A stretch of 40,581 bases of DNA, taken from positions 1-40,581 of the forward strand of contig DSBL01000030.1 in the NCBI GenBank assembly GCA_011049455.1. Direction: 5' to 3'. Under the pieces are notes generated by a model that did not search any database, had not been told where the DNA came from, and saw only the letters and a program-made list of their open reading frames with translations. Below are positions 15,707 to 24,535 of the stretch, one piece after another. Each line of letters starts with the position of its first letter. Position 1 is the first letter of the stretch. This DNA comes from Desulfonatronum sp. GTDB taxonomy: Bacteria > Desulfobacterota > Desulfovibrionia > Desulfovibrionales > Desulfonatronaceae. The translations under genes were made by a program, and so were the position numbers.

Positions 15707-16263
15707 GGATTCAGCGGATCACCAGGATACTCACCCCAGGCATTGGGTGCGGAAACAGGCATAAGCTTGTCCTGCTCTTCCACACGGGTCAAACGAAAGC
15801 CCCTGGCCTGATAGTGGGCCAGGGCATGGGGATGGTCCAGGGAGGACGTGTGCAGCCAGACCCGGTGCGGGCCCATGGCCCAGGCCCGGCGTACCGCGAA
15901 ACAGAGCAAATGGCCGCCCAATCCTTGGCCCGTGAACGGCGTCAGCAGACCGAACATCACAATTTCCACGCCGCCGTCGGCGTCCGGCAGCAATTCGAAG
16001 TACCCGGCCGGCGTGGAGTCATGCAGGGCGAGCCAGGTTTCCAGACCCGGCTGTGAGAGATAGCTCGCCCATTGCGCAAAGTCCCACGGCAGGCGTTCGG
16101 TCCAATTCCAGTCCTTGCCGATGGTCTGGTAAAAAAAACGATTCATCTCCGGCAAAGGCCGGCTGAATTTGCGCACCTCCAGTTCTTCGGCTCGCCTTTT
16201 GGGCGCGACGAGTTGGCCGGGGTCGGTCATTTCCAGATAGTGAACTTTTTCCTTGCAAATCAT
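15703..16263 (-). CDS. GNAT family N-acetyltransferase
   Basis: Protein of 186 residues with a GNAT fold: the acetyl-CoA binding turn is in FTGQGLGGHLL (about 113-123), followed by VWLHTSSLDHPHALAHYQARGF, the usual closing strand and helix of the family. The N-terminal third (RPLPEMNRFFYQTIGKDWNW) resembles acetyltransferases annotated as acting on small amines or amino acids, but the substrate is not evident. First gene of a four-gene coupled operon with azlC, azlD and the FemAB-like gene. The start ATG 16263 lacks a clear ribosome binding site; ATG at codon 12 is possible. Confidence 0.82.
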   Translation of the reverse strand: MICKEKVHYLEMTDPGQLVAPKRRAEELEVRKFSRPLPEMNRFFYQTIGKDWNWTERLPWDFAQWASYLSQPGLETWLALHDSTPAGYFELLPDADGGVEIVMFGLLTPFTGQGLGGHLLCFAVRRAWAMGPHRVWLHTSSLDHPHALAHYQARGFRLTRVEEQDKLMPVSAPNAWGEYPGDPLNP

Positions 16264-16324
16264 GGGGGATGCTTCACACGTATTGTTCTGTTGAAAGTTT
16301 TGATTGGGATTTTCTTTCCTCGGG

Positions 16325-16470
16325 ATCGAAGTCGCTATCGGGATCGAAATCGACGCTGCAGGCCGCGTGCCCTGCTCGAACTGGGGAGCCTATCGAAAGA
16401 CGATAGACATCCAGTTTCTCGTGTCCAAGCGGCATATCTCTTCGATTTCGATCCCGATCCCGATTTCGAT
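16325..16470. repeat. Large nested palindromic repeat with GATCGAAATCGA-type arms
   Basis: Outer arms 16325-16353 and 16442-16470 are 29-base inverted copies matching at 26 positions, built from short GGGATCGAAATCG units. Inside are further nested stems: GCCGC/GCGGC (16362-16366, 16429-16433), AACTGG/CCAGTT (16379-16384, 16411-16416) and a perfect CTATCG/CGATAG hairpin with a 5-base loop (16390-16406). The whole can fold as one extended hairpin. It fills the gap between two minus-strand genes. Such arms recall dispersed palindromic elements in many bacterial genomes, but copy number cannot be seen here. Confidence 0.75.
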
Positions 16471-16504
16471 TTGAATTATCCCAACAAGAAGCTCTTCCGA
16501 TATC

Positions 16505-18142
16505 TCATTCAGCCAATGCCTCCCGACACGCCGCGGCAAAATCCTCGGGATAATGTCCAACGATGTTCCGCAACTGGGCCTCGCTGAAACCTCCCGGCGC
16601 ATAGGGCAGCTTGGGCAAAAAAGCATACAGCAGACGCTGGTCTCTGTCCGGAGAATCCAGCCTGCGCGAATATTCGAAACTGCTGACCATGCGTGCCCCC
16701 AGGCCCTCCAGAATTTTTTGCGCCGTCAGCATGGCCCGGTCCAGGGACCTCCGACAGTCGGCATTTGCTTCCAGAATATTGCCCACAGGCTTGACCGGCA
16801 TAAGTTGCAACTCCCAGCCCGAGGTTTGCGCCTTGGGCACGAAGAGCACGACATTATCGTCCTCATGGACGATCAGGCTGGAGGGACCGGGCCGGCCGTT
16901 TGTGCGTCTGTTGCCGCGCAATGCCCGTAAATAATCCTGGAAAAATCCCTGCCCGTTTTCAGCCCGATAGCGGGCCACTACCTCAGCCACCAAATCCCCG
17001 CAGGCGAAAGTTGAAAACGATGAAGCATTTTTCTGATCCAGATTGTTTCCAAATGACGCCGTTGAAGGGATCAACGCGTATTGCTGGTGTACCTGTTGGT
17101 GCGACGCATGCAGCCTGTAGCCGCTGGGCGCAAAATCAAACCCAAAATTCCAGCCCCAAAGAATGCTGTTGAAAGATAATTCTCGTTTTTTGCCGCGCAT
17201 CGATTCCAGTTCGGCCAAAATCGTCAGGCGCAGCCCCTCCAATTCATTCGAGTCCAAACATCTGCTCCGGGGAGCGGCCAAACCAAGTTCCTCGGCCAGT
17301 CGAACATAGGTGCGTTGATAATACAAATGGCGCAACCCTCGTATATCCGCCAAAGACAAGTCCCGAACCGCGTAACGTACTGTGTCGTCAGCCATGTTGG
17401 CTGCGTAGTGGCCCCAAGGGATATAGCTGTTGCGCCGCAGGTATTCAAATACGTGGGTCTGTTTCCCCTGTCCTGCGACATCGCCGACGATCTCGCTGTC
17501 GCCCTGCACGCCTGGACGCAACACCAATGCCCTTTTCAGCTCATCGGGAAGATGGGGATTGTTCACCAGAACTTCGAACAGATCATGCCGGCGAATAACA
17601 GGCGTCATCCGACCCTGTTCGTCTGCGGCATACTGTAAACCGAAAAGCCCGGCCGGTCCGGGAATGGCAACCATGTCGCAGGATATTCGAGCCAGAGCCC
17701 GCAAGTCCTCCGGATCCGTGGTCGTTGCGGCCAGGGCCAACAAAAGCGGTTCAGGCAAACTCTCAAAAGAGCTTTCCAAAAAATCCGAGGTGCTTGCCCC
17801 TGGCATGTTGGACCGGGTTTGAAACCATTTGCTCAGTGAACATTCCACGGGCGCGGGCAACCGAATGGATGCGGGATCGCGAGACTTGGCGTCGGCCCAG
17901 GAGGAATCGATATACGTGGTTCCGCGAAACGGAAAGGCATTGGGTATCTCATAAATCCTGGACGCCTGTGCAACAGCAACATCCTGTCCGGGAAAGTTTC
18001 TGCGGTTGTCCAAAACCTGTCCGCTATCATCCAAGCCCAGAACAGTGATATGTTCCTGTTCCCGCAGATTGGCCACGTTGTAGGATGGATCATGAACGCC
18101 GATGCAAAAACCGAAAGGGGTAACGCAGGTTCGCAGTTTCAT
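16505..18142 (-). CDS. Uncharacterised protein with GalT/HIT-superfamily resemblance
   Basis: Protein of 545 residues with no firm family assignment. Around residues 342-358, GYRLHASHQQVHQQYALIP resembles the active-site region of galactose-1-phosphate uridylyltransferase (GAS-x-HPHGQ), with His352 in the place of the nucleophile. About 80 residues later, IVHEDDNVVLFVPKAQTSGW and ELQLMPVKPVG resemble the ENEHF / P-F-E / P strand that follows in GalT and HIT hydrolases, in the same order. The first 300 residues match nothing I know. A nucleotidyl transferase or hydrolase activity is an inference. No strong ribosome binding site precedes ATG 18142. Large unrelated palindromes lie on both sides. 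Confidence 0.6.
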   Translation of the reverse strand: MKLRTCVTPFGFCIGVHDPSYNVANLREQEHITVLGLDDSGQVLDNRRNFPGQDVAVAQASRIYEIPNAFPFRGTTYIDSSWADAKSRDPASIRLPAPVECSLSKWFQTRSNMPGASTSDFLESSFESLPEPLLLALAATTTDPEDLRALARISCDMVAIPGPAGLFGLQYAADEQGRMTPVIRRHDLFEVLVNNPHLPDELKRALVLRPGVQGDSEIVGDVAGQGKQTHVFEYLRRNSYIPWGHYAANMADDTVRYAVRDLSLADIRGLRHLYYQRTYVRLAEELGLAAPRSRCLDSNELEGLRLTILAELESMRGKKRELSFNSILWGWNFGFDFAPSGYRLHASHQQVHQQYALIPSTASFGNNLDQKNASSFSTFACGDLVAEVVARYRAENGQGFFQDYLRALRGNRRTNGRPGPSSLIVHEDDNVVLFVPKAQTSGWELQLMPVKPVGNILEANADCRRSLDRAMLTAQKILEGLGARMVSSFEYSRRLDSPDRDQRLLYAFLPKLPYAPGGFSEAQLRNIVGHYPEDFAAACREALAE

Positions 18143-18150
18143 AGCTGAGT

Positions 18151-18303
18151 GTTGAAAAAGTCCTTATCCGGCAGTCCGTTCAAAAACCCCAAGTGCAAGG
18201 AGCAAAAAAAGTTCAAGGTCGAAGCGTATTTATTCATACGTGAGAGTTTGAACTTTTTGCAGCGACGCAGCAATTGGGAGTTTTTCAACGGGCCGATAAG
18301 GGA
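18151..18303. repeat. Long palindromic repeat element (about 150 bp)
   Basis: The left half (from about 18161 to 18234) and right half (18236 to 18303) are imperfect inverted copies. CCTTATC-CGGC at the left end pairs with GGCCGATAAGG at the right, GTTCAAAAACCCC (18179-18190) with GGGAGTTTTTCAAC, and GCAAAAAAAGTTCAA with TTGAACTTTTTGC near the centre. GTTGAAAAA at 18151 is a further partial direct copy. It looks like a MITE-like or REP-like dispersed element. Two short open frames inside it are products of the repeat, not genes. Confidence 0.75.
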
Positions 18304-18399
18304 AAGGATAATATTCAGGGTTCAGGCTGTCCCGCTCTGACCTGTCCTTTTGAAGTAAGCGCAAGATGTGCAACAGCATATAACTACCCCTGACCGTCC

Positions 18400-18428
18400 T
18401 TGATGACAAGCAGACTCTGTCATACATT
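18400..18428 (+). promoter_or_regulatory. Candidate sigma-70 promoter for tatD
   Basis: TTGATG (18400-18405) and TACATT (18423-18428) are separated by 17 bases and each match the sigma-70 consensus at 4 of 6 positions. The predicted start point, near 18435, would leave about a dozen bases before ATG 18448, enough for the GGAG site only. This is a by-eye match and could be chance. Confidence 0.3.
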
Positions 18429-18447
18429 GCCGCTCCAGGAGAAAACA

Positions 18448-19278
18448 ATGGCTTCGAAAAAAAAACCGGAACCGCAATGTTTCCATCTGCCCCCGGTGGG
18501 CGTGGAAACCCATGCTCACCTCGATCTTCCTGAGTTCGCCGGCGATTTGAACCAGGTTTTGGAGCGGGCCAGGCAAGCGAGCATCGTCTGGATCGGCAAT
18601 ATCTTCCTTTCCGTCAAGGCCTATAAAAAACACCGTCCCGCGTTGGCCCAAAGCCCTGGACTGTTCTTTACCCTGGGCGTGCATCCGCATGAAGCTGCGT
18701 CTGTAAATGAACATGTCCTGGGAGACATGGAAAATCTATTTCGACAAGACCACGAACTCCGCGCCCTGGGGGAAATCGGCCTGGACTTCTATTGGGACCG
18801 CAGCCCGCGAGACGTGCAGATCAGGGCGTTCCAGGACCAGTTGGTCTTGGCCAGGGAACTGGAACTGCCCGTGGTCCTGCATTCTCGGGATGCTGTGGAG
18901 CAGACCTTGCGGATCTTGGAAAAGGCAGGCTTTGCGGACCGCCCTCTGCTTTGGCACTGCTTTGGCGGGGGACCGGATCTGGCCGAAAAAATTCTGGCCA
19001 TGGGCTGGCGTCTTTCCATTCCCGGTACCGTGACCTTCCCCAAGAACACGGCCCTGCGTGAAGCCGTGACCACGATTCCTCTCTCACGCATGGTCCTGGA
19101 AACCGACTGCCCGTTTCTGACGCCGCATCCCTTTCGGGGCCGACGCAATGAACCAGCCTTCATGGTCTACATTGCGGCGGAAATCGCCAAGCTTCGGGGC
19201 GAGACAACGGAGCTGATTTGGACGGAGTGCTCTGCCACGGCCAAAACCTTCTTCAATCTGCCGCCGGGGGATGCGTGA
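18448..19278 (+). CDS. tatD: TatD family metal-dependent hydrolase (DNase)
   Basis: Cytoplasmic TIM-barrel nuclease of 276 residues. The metal ligands are present in order: HAHLD near the N-terminus, Glu in GEIGLDFYW, His in VVLHSRDA, His in WHCFGG and Asp in ETDCPFLTP. RGRRNEP also fits the family. Start ATG 18448 has GGAG about 7 bases upstream, so the 16 extra codons to 18400 are left out. Its last 26 bases overlap the end of a convergent gene. Confidence 0.93.
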   Translation: MASKKKPEPQCFHLPPVGVETHAHLDLPEFAGDLNQVLERARQASIVWIGNIFLSVKAYKKHRPALAQSPGLFFTLGVHPHEAASVNEHVLGDMENLFRQDHELRALGEIGLDFYWDRSPRDVQIRAFQDQLVLARELELPVVLHSRDAVEQTLRILEKAGFADRPLLWHCFGGGPDLAEKILAMGWRLSIPGTVTFPKNTALREAVTTIPLSRMVLETDCPFLTPHPFRGRRNEPAFMVYIAAEIAKLRGETTELIWTECSATAKTFFNLPPGDA

Positions 19279-19711
19279 CCTGTTCCTTGAAGGTTATCCG
19301 CCGAATATCTCCGGCTTCGAGGTTGACCTTGCCCCAGTCGGTCAGGCCGAAAAAAGACAAATCCGGTTCCATGAAAAAATCTCGGCTTGAGCCGTTTTTA
19401 AAGGTGACCGTGGCCTGCACCCGATCGCCCTGCAGATAAAAACGGGCCTCGGTTATCTCCGCGAAGTCCAAACTGATCTGGGCTTTGCCAGCGGTAACAG
19501 GCAGCAGGGTGAGACCGTCCATGGAAAACTCCCGCAAGCTGAAGGAGACGTCCTCAACGTCCACCACCTCCACATTAAAAAACCGATCCGGCCTGGGGAT
19601 CTTGGTGACCACCTCCCGCTCGCCCAGACCTCCCATGCCCAGACACATCAGGGCCGCAACCGCCAAACAAACAAGCGCCAATCCATTTCCTGGACATCGA
19701 TTTCCACACAT
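19253..19711 (-). CDS. Membrane-anchored or secreted conserved protein, unknown function
   Basis: Protein of 152 residues. One hydrophobic segment near the N-terminus (about residues 9-28) would act as signal anchor or signal peptide; the rest is soluble and strand-rich (VQATVTFKNGSSRDFFMEP, GDIRRITF). I chose ATG 19711 because GGAGG lies 8 bases upstream; the frame can start at GTG 19717, but that is too close to the same site. It lies about 40 bases after the DUF4911-like gene, so the two are likely cotranscribed. Its 3' end overlaps tatD tail to tail. Confidence 0.65.
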   Translation of the reverse strand: MCGNRCPGNGLALVCLAVAALMCLGMGGLGEREVVTKIPRPDRFFNVEVVDVEDVSFSLREFSMDGLTLLPVTAGKAQISLDFAEITEARFYLQGDRVQATVTFKNGSSRDFFMEPDLSFFGLTDWGKVNLEAGDIRRITFKEQVTHPPAAD

Positions 19712-19750
19712 TTCCACGTCCTCCCTTTTGTCGCCAATCAGAAGAATATC

Positions 19751-20014
19751 CTAGGGCTCATTTCCCCGGCACGACCAGACTTCCGTCCAGGGGGTTTCCA
19801 AGGCAACGGCATGGAGAAAACGCCGCACTTCAATTTCCTGGTCCGGCGCGAAAACCAGCCGCGCTACGGCCGTATGCGGACTGATCGTGCTCAAAAACGC
19901 CAGATTGTCGCAAGCCTCCAGAAAAAATTTCATGACCGCGATGTCCCCCGGATCAACGCGCAGGTAAATTCGGCTGGACCATCTCGGGCCGCGGCCCGTG
20001 TTCGATTCGGACAT
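19751..20014 (-). CDS. DUF4911-like small protein
   Basis: Small soluble protein of 87 residues. The central part (IYLRVDPGDIAVMKFFLEAC, then NLAFLSTI and ARLVFAPDQE) resembles DUF4911, a family of short proteins in sulfate reducers thought to adopt an alpha/beta fold. Function is unknown. It is divergent from fliK, with about 160 bases between, and upstream of the 152-residue membrane-anchored protein gene. No clear ribosome binding site before ATG 20014. Confidence 0.6.
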   Translation of the reverse strand: MSESNTGRGPRWSSRIYLRVDPGDIAVMKFFLEACDNLAFLSTISPHTAVARLVFAPDQEIEVRRFLHAVALETPWTEVWSCRGNEP

Positions 20015-20174
20015 GAAAGGCTACTACTGTATCGCCGCCTCTGGGACAAGCCTCGCCATGCGAAACATGCAGTACGGACCTCCCGTAGATTTCACCATAA
20101 TCCGCAATCCTCAAACAGCATCCCGCCACAGTTGGAACAGCTTTTGAAGAACAAGGCTGTAAGGAGAAATAACC

Positions 20175-22085
20175 ATGCAGATTTTTCCCTCGTTCGCATC
20201 CCTCGGAAAATCATCCCGCCTGGAAGCATTGGGCTCTGAATTGGGTTTCCTTGACCCTTCCGATATTGATTTCTCCAATATCTTCCATATGTTCATGCAT
20301 CGAAATGACGGCACTTTTATTCAGCATGCGCCCCCCGACCGGGCCGAGACCTCCCATATTGCCTTGCCGGCTGACCAAGTATCCGCGCATGACGCCCCCG
20401 CGGCAAGCGTTCACCAGAGACAACTCCCGGCCAACAGGGAAGATTTTGCCCGGTTGCGGGAAAAGCTGGAAAGCCTGGGCGTGGACAAGGAAGTCCTGGA
20501 CCGGGTGGAGGATCTGTTCGACCAACCCGGCACGGTCACCTGGGGCCAAGTCTACGACGTGCTGCGCGAACCCCTGAAGCAGAAGGCCAACATCGAGCTG
20601 ACCGCGGTACAGCAGCGGGACATTCTGAACCTGTTCAACAAGATGGGCTTCACCCCCCAAGACGCCAAAACGTTGCTGAGCGATCTGCTGGATAACAAGT
20701 CCGACGCGGTCTGGGAAAAAGTGCAACAGATGCTCTCCACCCTGGGCAACGGGAACAATCTTTCCATGACCATCAAGGAAATCGTCTCCCTGCTCAGGGC
20801 TTTGGGACTGGATCTGTCCGAGATCGCCCAAAACGGTCTGAAGCATCTTGATGCCAATGCCCGGGCCGCCCTGCAAAAAGTGGTGAACAACGCCTCTAAA
20901 ATCCCACCCGAAACCTTGACCGCCCTGGAGACGGTCCTGGCCTCGGCCAAGGGCGAGGCCAAGCCTGACGGCGAAGCGCTTTCCGCCATGCAAAAAGTCG
21001 TGGAAGCGGCCCTCAAGGGCGAAATCAAGCTGGATCAGGCCACTCTGGCCGCGTTGAAAAAGGGCCTGGGAGCAGCCGGCCTGGATGCGGCCAAATTCGG
21101 GCAGATACTGCAGCAGGCGGGCGACCAGGAACTTACGCCCGAGCAGTTGCGCAGCCTGCTGGCCACGATCCGGGACGCAGCCGCGGCCAATACGCAGACC
21201 GACAAGGCGAATAAAGGGGAGATCCTCTCGGAAATCCATAAGGCCATGGCCGCCGCGGAAAACAACGACCAGCGCATGGCCCGGGCCGACCGCATGGATT
21301 CCGGTGGAACGTCCCGGCTTAGCCAGTCCGACGCGTTCAGCGGCATGAAAAGCAACACGAGCAACAACTTTGGGGCTAATGCCGGATCCGAAACCACGGA
21401 TCAAAACGCCAATGGCAATGCCCAGCGGAACACCGCCGACAAGTCGGCCCAGAACTGGGACAATTTCTGGAACAAGATCAATGTCAAGAATTCGGCCGAC
21501 GGAACAGCGATGCTCCGGGACGCCGGAATGGACGCCCGCCCAGTGGTCGGTCAGAGCCAGGCGGCCAATGCGGCCGAGGCCGCGGCCAAAAGGGTCATCA
21601 ACAACGTCCCTGCCCCGCACCGGACCGTTCTGCAGCAGGTCCATTCCGGACTCTTGCAGAACATGGGGCAGGGCCGGCAGCAATTGACCCTGCAGCTCAA
21701 CCCGCCGGACCTGGGCAGCCTGACCGTGAACCTGAAGGTCGTAGGCAAGGAAATTCAGGCCGTGCTGCGTGCAGAAAACCAGGATGCCCGCCAAATCATC
21801 GCCGAGAACATGCCTCTGCTGCGCCAATCCCTGGAGGCTCAGGGCCTGCGGGTCACCCGGCTGGAAGTGCAGACCCAGCTGCAGGACCAGAACCAGTTCA
21901 CCCAGCTCTGGCAGGGCATGGACGGCCAGAAATTCCAGGAGCAAGGCGCCAAAACCCAGTGGAGCGCCCTGGGCCGCGGCCAGTTCAAGGACGGCATAGC
22001 CAAGGCCGATGGGCAGGGTGATTTGGATCTGGCGGAAATGCTTCACCCTCTGGGCCGCGAGGGCGGCATTGACCTGATCGCCTAG
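20175..22085 (+). CDS. fliK: Flagellar hook-length control protein FliK
   Basis: Secreted molecular ruler of 636 residues that sets hook length and triggers the switch to filament export. The C-terminal domain has the conserved LTLQLNPPDLGSLTVNLKV followed by LPLLRQSLEAQGLRV. The long N-terminal and middle part is low in complexity, rich in Ala, Lys, Asp and Asn, with repeated helical units (LTALETVLASAKGE and similar between about 250 and 340), as expected for the ruler part. AAGGAG lies 8 bases before ATG 20175. First gene of a fliK-flgD-flgE run. Confidence 0.9.
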   Translation: MQIFPSFASLGKSSRLEALGSELGFLDPSDIDFSNIFHMFMHRNDGTFIQHAPPDRAETSHIALPADQVSAHDAPAASVHQRQLPANREDFARLREKLESLGVDKEVLDRVEDLFDQPGTVTWGQVYDVLREPLKQKANIELTAVQQRDILNLFNKMGFTPQDAKTLLSDLLDNKSDAVWEKVQQMLSTLGNGNNLSMTIKEIVSLLRALGLDLSEIAQNGLKHLDANARAALQKVVNNASKIPPETLTALETVLASAKGEAKPDGEALSAMQKVVEAALKGEIKLDQATLAALKKGLGAAGLDAAKFGQILQQAGDQELTPEQLRSLLATIRDAAAANTQTDKANKGEILSEIHKAMAAAENNDQRMARADRMDSGGTSRLSQSDAFSGMKSNTSNNFGANAGSETTDQNANGNAQRNTADKSAQNWDNFWNKINVKNSADGTAMLRDAGMDARPVVGQSQAANAAEAAAKRVINNVPAPHRTVLQQVHSGLLQNMGQGRQQLTLQLNPPDLGSLTVNLKVVGKEIQAVLRAENQDARQIIAENMPLLRQSLEAQGLRVTRLEVQTQLQDQNQFTQLWQGMDGQKFQEQGAKTQWSALGRGQFKDGIAKADGQGDLDLAEMLHPLGREGGIDLIA

Positions 22086-22119
22086 CATCCTCTCAAATTC
22101 ATACTCAAGGAAGACCATC

Positions 22120-22938
22120 ATGGAAACAAGCCCCTATGTCAGCCAGTACTCCAGTGATCTCGTGGGCCGGGCCGAACAGGACTTCGTCCCGGAAGACCCC
22201 AAGACCGGAAACAAATCCGAGCTGGACCGCAATGCGTTCCTGCGCCTGCTGACCACCCAACTCGCACACCAGGATCCCTTGAATCCCATGGAGGACAAGG
22301 AGTTCGTGGCCCAGCTGGCACAGTTTTCCAGCCTGGAACAATTGAACAACATTTCCGAAAGCCTCGGTGAATTCAAAGAGGTCTTTGCCCGTCAAGAATT
22401 GCAAAATGCGGTCAGCTTCATTGGCAAGGAAATCCGGGCCGAGGGCTGGAGCATCAGCAAGAACGGTACCGCGGTGAGCTCCTTTTCTTACGAGCTGCCT
22501 GAAGTGGCCGAGAAACTGTACATGAACATCATGGACGCCAACGGCAACATTGTCCGCTCCATCATCCTGCCCGGACGAATGCCCGGACAGCACGAATTCA
22601 TCTGGGACGGCAAGGACCATAACAACAATGACTTGCCGGACGGAGTGTATTCCATCTTCATGGCCGCCGAGGGAGCAAATGGGGAGGCCCTGATGGTCAA
22701 CACCAAAACCAGCGGCGTAGTCTCCGGCGTGGTTAATGAAGAAGACCAAATTTTCCTGCGGCTCGCAGATGGCAGAAAAGTCAATTTTCGGGAGGTGCTT
22801 GAAGTTGTGGGCGACACCTCAACAGCGGGCATCGCCGCTTTGACCTCTCAGCTGCAGGGACTGACCGGAAGCATGAACGGGCTGAGCGGACTTCTCTCGG
22901 GCTACAGTTCCACCGAAGACCTGTTGAACAATCTGTAA
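22120..22938 (+). CDS. flgD: Flagellar hook capping protein FlgD
   Basis: Scaffold protein of 272 residues that caps the growing hook. The N-terminal signature FLRLLTTQLAHQDPLNPMED followed by EFVAQLAQFSSLEQ is diagnostic. The central region has a FlgD Ig-like fold with HEFIWDGKDHNNNDLPDGVY. AAGGAAG precedes ATG 22120. It lies 34 bases after fliK and 106 bases before flgE. Confidence 0.95.
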   Translation: METSPYVSQYSSDLVGRAEQDFVPEDPKTGNKSELDRNAFLRLLTTQLAHQDPLNPMEDKEFVAQLAQFSSLEQLNNISESLGEFKEVFARQELQNAVSFIGKEIRAEGWSISKNGTAVSSFSYELPEVAEKLYMNIMDANGNIVRSIILPGRMPGQHEFIWDGKDHNNNDLPDGVYSIFMAAEGANGEALMVNTKTSGVVSGVVNEEDQIFLRLADGRKVNFREVLEVVGDTSTAGIAALTSQLQGLTGSMNGLSGLLSGYSSTEDLLNNL

Positions 22939-23044
22939 GGCTGATATCACCCAGACACAACAATACGAGTCACATACCAATTAACAGTCCAACCCCCTGC
23001 AACAATTTCAACAACGGAACAGGGCAACAGCAAGGAGCAAAACC

Positions 23045-24496
23045 ATGAGTCTCACGGCGTCAATGTGGACCGGAGTCAGCGGCCTCAGGGGGCACGGCCA
23101 GAAAATGGGCGTGATCGGCAACAACATCGCCAATGTGAGCACGGTGGGGTTCAAGGGCTCGCGCATGCACTTCGAGGACTTCATGAGCCAGGACATCAGC
23201 ACGGCCAGCGGCGTTGGCCAGGTGGGCCGGGGCGTGACCGTGGGCACGGTGCTGGGCGACTTCAGTCAGGGTGCCCTGGAATCCACCAACGAGGCCACGG
23301 ACGTGGCCATCACGGGCAACGGCTTCTTCATTGTCAGCCCCCCGGGCGAGGAGATCCAGTACTATACCCGGGCCGGCAACTTTCGATTCAACAAGGACGG
23401 GTACCTCGTCGATCCTCACGGCTACCGGGTAATGGGCTGGGAAATGGCGAATGGGAGCATTCAGGGCGTGCCCGGGGACATCCAATTGGAAAATTTTCAA
23501 TCTCCGCCCGCAGAAACAGCAAGGGTGAGCATGGTTCTGAACCTGGACTCAGAAAGCGAGACAACAAACCCGGCTGTAGGTAATGGAATATGGGATTTAT
23601 GGCGTCCGGATCTTGACCCGGACCAGCCCATCGGCCCGGAAGCTTACACCTATCAATCCACGCTCCGGGTCTATGATGAAAACGGCGGCGGCCATAATTT
23701 GACCATCTATTTTCAGCAAAGAGATGCTCAAGGCGCCGAACCCGTTGCCAACAAGTATTGGCAATTCATCGTGACCGTTCCCCCGGCTGAAGATCAAAGA
23801 GGGCTCGGCGGCGCGGATGATGGTCTGCTCTTTCAAGGCGAGATGGTATTCAATGCAGCCGGCGAACTGATCAACATGCAAAACCTGGCAAGCATACAAA
23901 ATGCAGACGGCAGCGAACCCGACCCAGTATTCTCCACAAACGGGCACCCATGGGTTTATGCCAATTTCCTTGGCGTGGACCAGGCTGAAATGCAACCCAT
24001 TGAACTGACCTTTGGGTTGCGCAACGTAAACCCTGACCCTAATCCAGCTCTGTGGGATTGGACTCCTTCGGCCCTTAATTCAACGAGTTACGCCACTGCC
24101 TCCACAACCCTGTTCCAGACCCAGGACGGCTACACCGCGGGCTTTCTGCAGAACGTGTCCATCAGTCGGGAAGGCGTGCTCACGGGCCGCTATTCCAACG
24201 GTCAGGTACAGGAACTTTACACCCTGACCTTGGCCGACTTCAACAATGTCTGGGGCCTGCGCCGTGAAGGCGGCAACCTGTTCGCGGAAACCCGGGACTC
24301 CGGTCCGGCCTTGACAGGATTAGCCGGTGCGGGTCGTTTGGGCACCGTAGCCTCCAACTCCCTGGAGCTGTCCAACGTGGATCTGGCCACGGAATTCGTG
24401 AAAATGATCAGTACCCAGAAAGGCTTCCAGGCCAACAGCAAGACCATCACCACCACGGACACCATGCTTGACGAAGTCATCCGCATGAAGCGGTAA
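23045..24496 (+). CDS. flgE: Flagellar hook protein FlgE
   Basis: Major hook subunit of 483 residues. The N-terminal rod/hook motif (MGVIGNNIANVSTVGFKGSR) and C-terminal SNVDLATEFVKMISTQKGFQ with ITTTDTMLDEVI are the helical D0 segments typical of FlgE. The GNGFFIVSPPG stretch near residue 95 is also typical. The middle (about 160-330) is the variable outer domain. AAGGAG precedes ATG 23045. Two hairpins follow, one of them a likely terminator. Confidence 0.95.
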   Translation: MSLTASMWTGVSGLRGHGQKMGVIGNNIANVSTVGFKGSRMHFEDFMSQDISTASGVGQVGRGVTVGTVLGDFSQGALESTNEATDVAITGNGFFIVSPPGEEIQYYTRAGNFRFNKDGYLVDPHGYRVMGWEMANGSIQGVPGDIQLENFQSPPAETARVSMVLNLDSESETTNPAVGNGIWDLWRPDLDPDQPIGPEAYTYQSTLRVYDENGGGHNLTIYFQQRDAQGAEPVANKYWQFIVTVPPAEDQRGLGGADDGLLFQGEMVFNAAGELINMQNLASIQNADGSEPDPVFSTNGHPWVYANFLGVDQAEMQPIELTFGLRNVNPDPNPALWDWTPSALNSTSYATASTTLFQTQDGYTAGFLQNVSISREGVLTGRYSNGQVQELYTLTLADFNNVWGLRREGGNLFAETRDSGPALTGLAGAGRLGTVASNSLELSNVDLATEFVKMISTQKGFQANSKTITTTDTMLDEVIRMKR

Positions 24497-24535
24497 TGTC
24501 ATAATTCGGATGCTGGAATGCTGGAATGTTAACCC

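Noticed and set aside
18149-18448. Short plus and minus frames at the palindrome
   Set aside because: They are read through the repeat itself and lack good ribosome binding sites.
20135-20160. Sigma-54-like TGGAAC-N5-TTGAA before fliK
   Set aside because: The -12 element lacks the GC doublet, and the match is too weak to call.
20211-22121. 636-codon minus-strand frame opposite fliK
   Set aside because: Length mirrors fliK; Gly/Leu/Gln-rich shadow without domains.
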